NCBI GenBank assembly: GCA_030146445.1 | Contig: JASLBT010000431.1 | Span: 1-6,974 of the forward strand | Direction of reading: 5' to 3' | Origin: Segetibacter sp. | GTDB lineage: Bacteria; Bacteroidota; Bacteroidia; Chitinophagales; Chitinophagaceae | DNA: 6,974 nucleotides | Shown here: positions 1-6,338 of the stretch, one piece after another | Layout of the letters: each line of letters starts with the position of its first letter | Numbering within the stretch: the stretch's first letter is position 1 | Position numbers and translations under genes: made by a program | Notes under the pieces: model-generated | What the model was told of the DNA's origin: nothing | The model's input: only the letters and a program-made list of their open reading frames with translations | Database searches by the model: none

Positions 1-259
1 CCGTAATTGACCAGCCTGTTTTGAACAGCCTCTAACTGGGCCGGGTCGTTAATGGTTGACTCGTTTTTATAGGAAATAATCTTTGCAGGAATCTTCCTGG
101 TTACCAGCGCTTCCTGCGACCCACGAAGCTGGTTTGCAATAGTACCTTTTACTTCCTTGGGCTGGGTTACCGATGGTCTTATTTGATCCGTTTTGCTACA
201 TGCAAACAGTACCATTAAAAAAATGATCAATACAAGGTTGTGGAAAAATGTTTTTTCAT
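1..259 (-). CDS. Lipoprotein of unknown function, 5' part only; start codon out of frame
   Basis: Only the N-terminal part is in the window; the frame is open to the left edge. Reading leftward, the frame contains a hydrophobic segment (LVLIIFLMVLFAC) ending in a lipobox Cys encoded at 200-198, followed by a polar, Lys/Gln-rich mature part (starting CSKTDQIRPS) that matches no family I recognise. This is a signal-peptidase-II lipoprotein signal, so the product should be anchored in a membrane outside the cytoplasm. The natural start, ATG at 259-257 (or 265-263), is followed by six A (256-251) and reads MKKHFSTTLY then stop. One more A would give MKKTFFHNL fused exactly to the hydrophobic core. 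In the sequence as given, the in-frame starts are only TTG at 230 or ATG at 215, both leaving a signal peptide without its basic N-region. Either a sequencing or assembly indel, a real frameshift, or slippage on the A run explains this. The lipoprotein call is good; its expression is uncertain. Confidence 0.6.
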
Positions 260-666
260 ATACATATATTTTGGTTGCAGATGGTTTTGTAGAATCTTGT
301 GAAAGGAGCCTAATTTCAGCTGATTGGTTTGCATGCCGTTCGCAGGAGATGGAACAACAAGCACAAAACAACACCTATTGGATACCGAGCCAGACCACTA
401 TGGCGGACATATAGCACAATCATCTTCATTGATCATGACAGCATGTATTGAGTGTTAGCAATAGTAATCAGGTCGATCAGCCTTAGAGAGATGTCAATGG
501 CTTACAATGGTAAAGGTGTTACACAACCCGTGGCAGGGAGGTGTACAATGGGCACGGAAGGAGCAGCAATAAAGGAGGTACGGGACTTATAATCTGATGC
601 TTAACGAATGTAATATTTAAACATCCATTAATCAATAGAAAAGAAAAAATTTATTCTTAATTAATT

Positions 667-715
667 GGAACCTAATAATGTAATCGTGTTTTTACGATTT
701 TCAATATTATGTTCC
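667..715. repeat. Imperfect inverted repeat / hairpin in AT-rich DNA
   Basis: Three paired blocks are visible: GGAAC (667-671) with GTTCC (711-715), ATAAT (675-679) with ATTAT (706-710), and AATCGT (682-687) with ACGATT (694-699). They surround a six-base loop, GTTTTT. That makes 16 base pairs with a 3-base bulge and one asymmetric internal loop. It is too AT-rich and too far from the end of the alkB-like gene (over 250 bp) to be an obvious terminator. It could be an RNA hairpin, a protein-binding site or part of a small mobile element. Confidence 0.5.
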
Positions 716-760
716 TAAAAAATGACTTCTTCGTAATCGTATAATTAGTGGTTGGAGCAT

Positions 761-778
761 TAATCGATAGTTCGATTA
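761..778. repeat. Short perfect inverted repeat TAATCGA-N4-TCGATTA
   Basis: Seven-base arms (761-767 and 772-778) are perfectly complementary with a four-base spacer, the size of a typical dimeric regulator operator. It lies about 500 bp upstream of the left-edge lipoprotein start, so any regulatory role there would need a distant promoter. The related word TAATCGT occurs at 681-687 and 734-740. Confidence 0.35.
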
Positions 779-966
779 TGACCAGCAGTAACTCCCGGGA
801 AATTAAAATGATCAGCTGAATAAAACAGTGAAGCAATTTCCTGGAAAGTCCATGAGATCGCAGTTTGTTCAGGATCTATTTGTAACCCGAAAAGCCGGTG
901 TGAGTATTTTTCGTTCGATAAGTTTCTTCAGCATTCCTTTTCGCGGCGACAACTAACTCTGCAACC

Positions 967-1566
967 CTAACCGATGAATGTTCTGAACGTAAGGTTCACG
1001 CGTGGGTCAATAACCTTTTTAGACTTAGGCAGACTATGAAGCCAGTTTGCCTGGGTGTTATCTTTCATGATCAATAAGCTGCCGTGCTGAAGCATTATCG
1101 AGGTGGTCTCTTTTGTTACCTTGTGTTTAAAAGTGAACTTTCTTTCGGCGCCAAGGCTTAGTGAAGCGATGGCGCCGTTTTTCTTAAGCGACCTTTCATC
1201 ATCGCTGTGCCAGCCCATTCCCTGGCTGCCATCATGGTAAAGGTTCAGGAGGCAGGAATTGAAGGTTTCGCGACTGCTGGCTTCAACAATCTTCTTTAAT
1301 GATGCCAACTCAGGAGTCCATGCCATTGCTAGTTTTCTACTGTTCGAATAGGTATATAAGTACGGCTCATCCCCATACCAGGCAACTTTCCGGTTGGTAA
1401 TAAAATGCTTACCAAATATGATCACTTCATCATTGCGCCATTCGATCTTTTTACTTAATTGCTGTAGGTAGTTATCTGCTTCTTTGGTCGTCATTATGCT
1501 GCCGTAATAAATAACAGTCCCATCATATGGCAGCTCGTTGCTTACACCATGGCGATTGAATAACAT
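967..1566 (-). CDS. alkB: AlkB-family Fe(II)/2-oxoglutarate-dependent DNA dealkylase
   Basis: Members of this family repair N1-methyladenine and N3-methylcytosine (and some etheno adducts) in the cytoplasm by oxidative demethylation, using Fe(II), O2 and 2-oxoglutarate. The 199-residue product has the full catalytic set: the iron-binding H120-x-D122 in GWHSDDE, a distal His at 177 (HSLPK), and the C-terminal R189-x-N191-x-T193-x-R195 signature that binds 2-oxoglutarate. Residues about 60-84 (AWYGDEPYLYTYS) match the nucleotide-recognition lid seen in the ALKBH2/ALKBH3-type branch, and the compact length of about 200 residues fits that branch better than the Gram-negative Ada-regulon enzyme. 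ATG at 1566 gives a complete N-terminus; Met25 is a less likely start. No ada-like gene is adjacent. It follows the acetyltransferase gene on the same strand after 104 bp. Family is secure; the substrate range is inferred. Confidence 0.93.
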   Translation of the reverse strand: MLFNRHGVSNELPYDGTVIYYGSIMTTKEADNYLQQLSKKIEWRNDEVIIFGKHFITNRKVAWYGDEPYLYTYSNSRKLAMAWTPELASLKKIVEASSRETFNSCLLNLYHDGSQGMGWHSDDERSLKKNGAIASLSLGAERKFTFKHKVTKETTSIMLQHGSLLIMKDNTQANWLHSLPKSKKVIDPRVNLTFRTFIG

Positions 1567-1670
1567 GATCTCCTTAATTTTTTGTGCGGTAAGACATTGC
1601 TTAACCAGCGTGGTTTATTTCCGGTATGCCCAGGCGACTGGCGCGGCTAAGGCGTTTGTGCCGCACAGTT

Positions 1671-2411
1671 CTAAAGGGTAAGTTTGCCAGATACACCGGG
1701 TTTGCTTTGCCACAAGTGATAAACATTTTCCAACTCTTTTAATCTATAGCCGAGTCTTTCGTATAGCCGGCATGCGGGGGTATTCGCAAGTTGGGTCACT
1801 ACCTCAGCCTGCGACAAACCTTGCTGCATAAACCAGTTTTCTGCGGCATGCAACAGGGCTTTACCAATACCTTTATTGCGGTGACGGCGATCAACAGAAA
1901 GTAGACCGATATTTCCCTTTCCCTTTCTGCCGCTCAGCGTGATCAATCCGATGGGTTGTTTATCCTGCAGGTATAGCAGTACTTCGTCGGCAATGACTTT
2001 GTTTATAGATTGTTCGAGCCATGACTTGTACAGGCTCTCAAATTGCTGCCGGCTAAAATTTGGATCATTATTAAACCGGGAAATATGACCGCTCTCAATT
2101 GCAAGCATTTGCAGGTCGGCGTTGGGCTCAGCTAATGAATATGCAGTTATGTTGGGGTCTGCTCCAGGTACGTCACCAACCATTTTGTTGTAGGTAGCTT
2201 TTTGATCGGCGAATATCAAGTCAAAGCCAATTGGCGAACCTGATTGGAGTGGGACTTTCGTGAAAAAATAAGTCAGGTCCACATCTTCCTGTTCCATCAA
2301 TTGAGCCAGCATGAACAGGTCATCATCCGCAGGAAGCTGCTGGTGGGCAGCTATAATTTTAAGGTTGAAAAACCTGCTGTCCCACTCAAGCTTTTTGTGC
2401 GTAAAACTCAT
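1671..2411 (-). CDS. GNAT N-acetyltransferase, WecD/RffC-like
   Basis: The 246-residue protein has a C-terminal GNAT fold at about residues 105-235. Motif A is visible as LLSVDRRHRNKGIGKAL (170-186), whose R178-x-x-G181-x-G183 binds the acetyl-CoA pyrophosphate. Motif B is NTPACRLYERLGY (210-222). The N-terminal part, beginning KKLEWDSRFF, matches the extra domain of WecD/RffC and related dTDP-4-amino-4,6-dideoxyhexose acetyltransferases, as does the segment from ISRFNNDPNFS to YKSWLE (110-132). Such enzymes N-acetylate an amino sugar for surface polysaccharide. No nucleotide-sugar transaminase or glycosyltransferase is next to it in this window, so the natural substrate is open; another amine acceptor is possible. 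It is likely cytoplasmic, with no signal or membrane segment. The M28 gene upstream is 191 bp away, suggesting its own promoter. GNAT is certain; the WecD-like subfamily is probable. Confidence 0.85.
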   Translation of the reverse strand: MSFTHKKLEWDSRFFNLKIIAAHQQLPADDDLFMLAQLMEQEDVDLTYFFTKVPLQSGSPIGFDLIFADQKATYNKMVGDVPGADPNITAYSLAEPNADLQMLAIESGHISRFNNDPNFSRQQFESLYKSWLEQSINKVIADEVLLYLQDKQPIGLITLSGRKGKGNIGLLSVDRRHRNKGIGKALLHAAENWFMQQGLSQAEVVTQLANTPACRLYERLGYRLKELENVYHLWQSKPGVSGKLTL

Positions 2412-2501
2412 CTATTGCTGTTGATCGTGGATGCTAACATATATGGTTCAGCTTCGCGATTTCAAGCCCATGTCAAAGTATTGCAGCTTAACTGTGCTAC
2501 C

Positions 2502-2519
2502 TTGATTACGTTGATTAAG
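2502..2519. repeat. Two tandem copies of a 9-bp word (TTGATTA-N-G)
   Basis: TTGATTACG (2502-2510) is followed directly by TTGATTAAG (2511-2519), eight of nine bases identical. It lies in the 191-bp gap, about 90 bp before the acetyltransferase start (2411), where an upstream regulator site might be. Nothing else in that gap is recognisable, and I see no clear hairpin terminator after the M28 stop. Confidence 0.3.
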
Positions 2520-2602
2520 GCAACACCTCAGAACACCATAAGCGGCTTGATATCGTAATAATAAGTGGAGAGGCGTGCGACCAGTTAGTGCTATTAGACA
2601 CG

Positions 2603-4315
2603 TCACTTCTCCCGTATGGCTTTAAACTCTGAACCTTCTTTCCATTTTGGCCAGGTGGTTTCAAATGCCAGTCGTTTACCCACCAGGAACAATAATTTCA
2701 GGTCCTCGATCGCGCCTTCAAGCGTCCAGGTTTTTGGATCGTATTCATCTGACGGACGGTGGTAATGTTTCAGGCGGTATTCTTCTTCTGCTGCTTCCCC
2801 AAAGGAAGCACCCTTTCCAGGCACATCAACACCGCGCTTGGTGTACAATGCAGGGATGCCCACCTTTGCAAAATTAAAATGATCCGAGCGGTAATAATAG
2901 CCCGCTTCAGGATGTGTTTCAAACGCAAGCACCCGACCGGCCTTTTGTGCAGCCTGGTCGAGGTAGTCTTCTAATTCACTCTGGCCTTTACCGATCGTTA
3001 TAATATCGTGTGTGGCTGCACCGGGGTTCAAGCCGTCCATGTTGATATTTGCAACCGTTTTAGCCACCGGGTAAACGGGGTTTTGTGCATACCATGCCGA
3101 ACCCCAGAGGCCCTGCTCTTCCGCAGTGACGCTTAAAAACACGATGGTTCTCTCGGGTTTTACCGGTAGCGATTTAAAAGCCCTTGCCAGTTCGAGCAGT
3201 CCCGCCGTTGCACTGGCATTATCGAGTGCGCCGTTGTAAATACTGTCGCCCGACAGGTCGGATTTGCCGATGCCAAGATGATCCCAGTGTGCTGTGTATA
3301 TAATCACCTCGTCGGGACGTTTAGTGCCGGTAATTTTTGCAATTACGTTTTTCGACATATTGTAAGTTGCCTGCACCTTCATACTGGTTGAAACCCTGAG
3401 GTTCAGCGGCTCAGGCTTAAAACCCCGTTGGCCGGCTCTAACCAATAACGTACTGTCTTTCCCCACTGCCGAAAGTAGCTTAAGTGTGGCTGGTGTAGAG
3501 ATCCAGCCGATCATATCGCTATAGGTTACATTTTTCCCGCGGTCGTCGAGGTGCAGGTGTGAGCCGTTCCAGTTGTTTTGTGGAACGGAAAATGGATAAC
3601 TCGCGCCTGCCTGGTTGTGAATAACGAGGCAACCTTTTGCACCCTGGCGAGCTGCCTCTTCAAATTTATAGGTCCACCTGCCATAGTAGGTCATGGTTGT
3701 CCCTTTAAACAAAGAAGTGTCGTTTGATGAGAAGCCCGGATCGTTAACCATCACCAGCACGATCTTTCCCTTTACGTCGAGTCCGGCATAATCATTCCAG
3801 TTGTATTCCGGCGCTATAACACCATAGCCGGCAAAGACCACTTCTGCATTTTGTACATTGATCAGGGGATCCGTTTTATCGGTCCATACCACGTAATCAT
3901 CAAAGCCCTTCAGCGTAAAATTGCCTTTCGGACCCTGTACCTGCATGGTTGAATCAGCAATTGTAGATATGTTCACCATTGGCACATCCTGAAAATAGTT
4001 GTCGCCGTTTCCGGGTTCTATTCCCGCTGCAGCAAACTCGTTCTTAAGGTAATTTATCGTTTTAGTTTCGTAGGTAGTAAAAGGTTTTCGGCCGCCGAAC
4101 GAATCGGATGCAAGCACTGCGATCTTTGCACCAAGGCTATCCGATGAAAATGTGGCCAGCCCGTCTTCGCCCGGCTCTCCCGTTCCTTTCGGGCTGCACG
4201 AGGCCATCACCAAAATTGCACATGCCGTCATGACCAGGCCAGGGTTGTAGTTTGCTACGACAGCCCTGATCTGTTTTTTTAAGCCGCTTCTATTCGATGA
4301 AAACATAATTGTCAT
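2603..4315 (-). CDS. M28-family zinc aminopeptidase with PA domain, lipoprotein
   Basis: The 570-residue product is an extracytoplasmic di-zinc peptidase that removes N-terminal residues from peptides. The N-terminus is basic, followed by a hydrophobic stretch ending VMASC, so Cys40 is the likely lipid-modified residue. A protease-associated (PA) insert spans about 155-290 (AEVVFAGYGVIAPEYNW, then KGKIVLVMV and GAKGCLVIHN). The catalytic domain runs from about 320 to 550 and has all expected residues: H343 and D345 in TAHWDHLG, bridging D365 in GALDNASA, general base E399 and ligand E400 in TAEEQG, D427 in NINMDG, and the last ligand H519 in HYHRPSDEY. It thus looks active. ATG at 4315 gives an unusually long n-region of about 25 residues; ATG at 4306 (Met4) is equally possible. 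It is divergent from the lipoprotein gene at 4590 and probably monocistronic. Substrate specificity cannot be read from the sequence. Confidence 0.95.
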   Translation of the reverse strand: MTIMFSSNRSGLKKQIRAVVANYNPGLVMTACAILVMASCSPKGTGEPGEDGLATFSSDSLGAKIAVLASDSFGGRKPFTTYETKTINYLKNEFAAAGIEPGNGDNYFQDVPMVNISTIADSTMQVQGPKGNFTLKGFDDYVVWTDKTDPLINVQNAEVVFAGYGVIAPEYNWNDYAGLDVKGKIVLVMVNDPGFSSNDTSLFKGTTMTYYGRWTYKFEEAARQGAKGCLVIHNQAGASYPFSVPQNNWNGSHLHLDDRGKNVTYSDMIGWISTPATLKLLSAVGKDSTLLVRAGQRGFKPEPLNLRVSTSMKVQATYNMSKNVIAKITGTKRPDEVIIYTAHWDHLGIGKSDLSGDSIYNGALDNASATAGLLELARAFKSLPVKPERTIVFLSVTAEEQGLWGSAWYAQNPVYPVAKTVANINMDGLNPGAATHDIITIGKGQSELEDYLDQAAQKAGRVLAFETHPEAGYYYRSDHFNFAKVGIPALYTKRGVDVPGKGASFGEAAEEEYRLKHYHRPSDEYDPKTWTLEGAIEDLKLLFLVGKRLAFETTWPKWKEGSEFKAIREK

Positions 4316-4589
4316 TATCCTGAATTGAGGGGAGAAGATAAGAAAAATGGTTTAAACAGTGCTTATTAGGAGTGCCAGGAAACCTCCATAGAGGTGTTGC
4401 TATTTCAAAATTCAGTATCAAAAGAAATTGGTTGCACAATGGTGGGAACTTACAGACACTGGAGCGAGGTGAAGTGATAAAACCGGTATTTTGTTAAACT
4501 CATCATTTGACCACAGCGGATATAATATGGGTGTTAAACGTGAGATTGATCCGGTATGGTAATTGGAAAGGAAACGCAAACCGCTGATC
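4316..4589. promoter_or_regulatory. Divergent intergenic region with the promoters of both flanking genes (inferred)
   Basis: These 274 bp separate the start of the M28 peptidase (leftward) from the lipoprotein at 4590 (rightward), so both promoters should be here. I find no exact match to the Bacteroidota -7 box TAnnTTTG in either direction. The closest plus-strand candidates are TATTTTG near 4487-4493 and TATAAT at 4521-4526, neither with a well-spaced upstream TTTG. A purine-rich GGAAAGGAAA (4565-4574) lies just before the lipoprotein ATG. The assignment rests on gene orientation only. Confidence 0.4.
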
Positions 4590-5135
4590 ATGAAAAAGTT
4601 GATGTTCCTCTTGTCCTTAGCACTTACCCTTGTTACGATTTCTTCCTGTAAAAAGGTTGTTGACCAGTTCTTTTCGCCTATCGACGTTAACATGCCCTCT
4701 TTTCAACTTATTATACCTCCTGTTCCAATCGTTGCCGCATCAGAGGTGTCGTTAGCTAGCTATACAATTCATTTCAATCTTGATAGTGCGATAAAGGCCA
4801 ACACGCGAGGGATCTTTGGTGTTTCAACGATCAGTTCAATAAAGGTTAAGCAAATGAATCTCGAGCTGACCAATGCCGATCAGCAAAATAACTTTGCAAA
4901 CTTTGAGACAGCAAGGATTGGCCTCTTATCAAACACCAGTCCGTCAGCAGCTGATGTTGCCGCATTTACTTTTGCTGATGCATACGCGACTTCCGCTTCC
5001 TCACAGTCGGATGCAGCAGAGCTAAAGGGATATTTTACCGGGCATGAACTGACTTTTAACCTCACCGGCAAAAACCGCAGACCTACCCAAAAAGCTTTGA
5101 CTGTTGTAGTAAAAACCACTTTGAGTGTTAAATAG
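4590..5135 (+). CDS. Lipoprotein of unknown function
   Basis: I do not recognise a family. The 181-residue product starts MKKLMFLLSLALTLVTISSC, a textbook lipoprotein signal with Cys20 as the acylated residue, so the mature protein is membrane-anchored outside the cytoplasm. The frame is open back to a TTG at 4563, but ATG at 4590 is chosen because it places the two Lys directly before the hydrophobic core. The mature part has a Pro/hydrophobic stretch (LIIPPVPIVAA, 40-50), alternating-hydrophobic segments that suggest beta strands (SSIKVKQMNLEL, 82-93; ALTVVVKTTLSV at the C-terminus) and a Ser/Ala-rich middle (about 115-145). It has only the one Cys and no catalytic motif. It is divergent from the M28 gene and convergent with the head-GIN gene. 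A small surface-associated or structural lipoprotein is the most that can be inferred. Confidence 0.85.
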   Translation: MKKLMFLLSLALTLVTISSCKKVVDQFFSPIDVNMPSFQLIIPPVPIVAASEVSLASYTIHFNLDSAIKANTRGIFGVSTISSIKVKQMNLELTNADQQNNFANFETARIGLLSNTSPSAADVAAFTFADAYATSASSQSDAAELKGYFTGHELTFNLTGKNRRPTQKALTVVVKTTLSVK

Positions 5136-5478
5136 ATCTTCCAGGTATCACTTTCTTTCAGATGTTGTATTGCCGGCGCTTAGGGTACCAGATCAGCAAC
5201 TTGTGTCGGTAATTAACGGTTTAGATTATAGCCAGAAATTCGTTGCCGGATCCGGAAATCATACCCCGGCTCACCTGGTTTGCTGAGTAAAGTGAGACGG
5301 TACAAGGGAGTGACCCACCAACAAGTTGGGGGCAGTCTACAACCGGAGTGACAAGTATGTCCTGCTGCCGGTCCCAAAAAAATTTAATAGTTGCAAACTC
5401 TGATTAACCATCGACAGTACGGATAATTATGCGGGGCGTTTGTTTCATTCCGGCAGAACAACGAAAGCAATATAAAAC
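5136..5478. other. 343-bp stretch without a recognised gene, between convergent genes
   Basis: It follows the unknown lipoprotein (plus) and precedes the terminator shared with the head-GIN gene (minus). A 53-codon plus frame ending at 5286 has only a GTG start and no protein-like features, so it is not called. Visible structure: a perfect 10-bp palindrome CCGGATCCGG (5246-5255), a small hairpin CCAAC-AA-GTTGG (5318-5329) preceded by a 14-bp word that recurs at 6255, and GGAGTGAC at 5308 and 5345. No terminator is seen close to the lipoprotein stop. The length may simply be a long 3' untranslated region. Confidence 0.4.
5310..5323 (+). repeat. 14-bp direct repeat, copy 1 (GTGACCCACCAACA)
   Basis: Identical to 6255-6268, the two copies bracketing the head-GIN gene. 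Here it runs straight into GTTGGGGG, forming a small stem CCAAC/GTTGG. Flanking bases beyond the 14 do not match. Confidence 0.5.
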
Positions 5479-5503
5479 AAAGGCAGCCCGTCGGGCTGCC
5501 TTT
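5479..5503. terminator. Strong bidirectional intrinsic terminator
   Basis: Eleven-base arms AAAGGCAGCCC (5479-5489) and GGGCTGCCTTT (5493-5503) pair perfectly around the loop GTC. On the minus strand the stem is followed by a U-rich tail (TTTGTTTTAT counting the stem end), about 40 nt beyond the head-GIN stop, so it should end that transcript. On the plus strand it is followed by TTTTAA and may also stop transcription coming from the lipoprotein gene at 4590, whose stop is about 340 bp away. Confidence 0.92.
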
Positions 5504-5543
5504 TAATCAGGTCTATAATTCGCTTAGGGGTTTCTTTCTCAAA

Positions 5544-6200
5544 CTATTGTTTCTTAACCTTACCACTTCCACTAACCTGAACATCGAGCGTTGGGTTGCC
5601 CCAGTACTTTACGGTGCCACTTCCAAAGATCCGGGCTTTTAAGGTTTTCCGGCATTTCGTCTCTATGTTGCCGCTGCCGTGGATGGTTGCATCGGCACCA
5701 TTCACCTGCATGCCTGCCGACCTGATGTTGCCACTGCCGTTTACATCAAAAACCGCTTTGTCGTAGCTGCTGTTGCCAATGTGTAAATTGCCGCTGCCAT
5801 TAACCCTGGCTTCCATCAGGTTGCCGTTCTGGAAGCCGTCTACGTGGGTGTCGCCACTTCCATTAACGGTGGCAGCACTAAGCGATGGAACCGTAATATG
5901 TACAACTGCATTGCTGTTGCGTATCGTGAAGTAATCTTTGCTATACCTGATTGTCAGCATTTCATTTGCTACGTTGGTTTCAACGATGTTGATGATGTTA
6001 TCGTATGCTTGTACTTCAACTTTTTGATCATTTCCCCGGGCAATGTGAACAGTGATATCTCCACTGGTATGAACCCGGGTAAACTTTACGACGTTCCTTA
6101 CCTGTGTGGTATTGGTGCCTTGTCCGCGGATTACATCCTTGTCGCACGAACTTAAAAAGGCGATCATCATCAAGCCGATTAGTCCTTGTACTTTCTTCAT
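5544..6200 (-). CDS. Head-GIN domain (DUF2807) lipoprotein
   Basis: The 218-residue product belongs to the family annotated as putative auto-transporter adhesin, head GIN domain (PF10988), whose exact function is unknown. The signal MKKVQGLIGLMMIAFLSSC has its lipobox Cys at 19, predicting a lipid-anchored envelope protein. A typical family opening follows (FTRVHTSGDITVHIARG, 40-56). Then come repeated rungs with GSG at 114, 135, 155, 175, 193 and 211, usually as V/I-x-GSG followed by a short polar strand. The 18-21 residue spacing is that of a single-stranded right-handed beta-helix, and length and layout are usual for the family. The last rung ends at the C-terminus (SGSGKVKKQ) with no sorting domain. 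ATG at 6200 sits right at the signal peptide. It ends in the hairpin at 5479-5503 and is probably transcribed alone. An adhesive or scaffold role is inferred from the family name only. Confidence 0.92.
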   Translation of the reverse strand: MKKVQGLIGLMMIAFLSSCDKDVIRGQGTNTTQVRNVVKFTRVHTSGDITVHIARGNDQKVEVQAYDNIINIVETNVANEMLTIRYSKDYFTIRNSNAVVHITVPSLSAATVNGSGDTHVDGFQNGNLMEARVNGSGNLHIGNSSYDKAVFDVNGSGNIRSAGMQVNGADATIHGSGNIETKCRKTLKARIFGSGTVKYWGNPTLDVQVSGSGKVKKQ

Positions 6201-6253
6201 TACCTGTAATTGTTTTCTGTTTTACAGCCTTTATGCTTTTATGATTGTTTAAT

Positions 6254-6290
6254 GGTGACCCACCAACATAAAATTATCTACTGGTGGACC
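6254..6290 (-). promoter_or_regulatory. Candidate promoter/operator of the head-GIN gene
   Basis: Reading toward the gene, TAATTTTA (6276-6269) matches the Bacteroidota -7 box TAnnTTTG at all but the last fixed base. It lies about 70 bases before the start codon. It is flanked by an inverted repeat, CCACCA (6260-6265) and TGGTGG (6282-6287), extended by outer GGT/ACC (6254-6256, 6288-6290) with a 3-base offset. This could be an operator around the promoter, or an RNA hairpin in the leader if transcription starts further upstream. No good -33 TTTG was found, so the call is tentative. Confidence 0.3.
6255..6268 (+). repeat. 14-bp direct repeat, copy 2 (GTGACCCACCAACA)
   Basis: Identical to 5310-5323. 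This copy forms one arm of the inverted repeat around the promoter-like box before the head-GIN gene. Confidence 0.5.
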
Positions 6291-6338
6291 GTGCTAACTG
6301 CTCTCGTGGTGTGCAGCCGCGCTATTCGCCTGTTCGGC

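Larger units (their letters stand above)
260..966. other. 707-bp intergenic stretch without a convincing gene
   Basis: This lies downstream of the alkB-like gene and upstream of the left-edge lipoprotein, both on the minus strand. Open frames here are short and lack recognisable protein features. The best is a 34-codon plus-strand frame at 852-956 (MRSQFVQDLF...), which I do not call. The part from about 600 to 780 is clearly more AT-rich than its surroundings and holds a near-palindrome at 641-658, a long imperfect hairpin at 667-715 and a short perfect inverted repeat at 761-778. The word TAATCG or its complement recurs several times between 681 and 778. It may contain the promoter and control region of the left-edge gene, a decayed gene, or an unrecognised small RNA; none of these is shown by the sequence. 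Confidence 0.5.

Noticed and set aside
193..414. 73-codon plus-strand open frame
   Set aside because: It lies antisense to the lipoprotein signal region, has no recognisable features, and its first part overlaps the better supported minus-strand frame.
2244..2558. 104-codon plus-strand open frame
   Set aside because: Mostly antisense to the acetyltransferase N-terminus; composition is not protein-like and no motif is seen.
967..4315. Idea that alkB, the acetyltransferase and the peptidase form one new operon system
   Set aside because: Gaps of 104 and 191 bp, different cell compartments and no functional link; co-orientation alone is not enough.
4507..4526. TTGACC and TATAAT resembling sigma-70 boxes before the lipoprotein gene
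   Set aside because: Only 8 bp separate them, and Bacteroidota primary promoters use a different consensus.
4418..4693. 91-codon minus-strand open frame across the divergent region
   Set aside because: Overlaps the signal peptide of the plus-strand lipoprotein in antisense and has no motif; best seen as a shadow.
5246..5255. Perfect palindrome CCGGATCCGG
   Set aside because: Ten bases with no promoter or gene start nearby; a chance palindrome of this size is expected in several kilobases.
5125..5286. 53-codon plus frame overlapping the end of the unknown lipoprotein
   Set aside because: No ATG start, no motif, and the lipoprotein has a natural C-terminus; read-through by frameshift is not supported.
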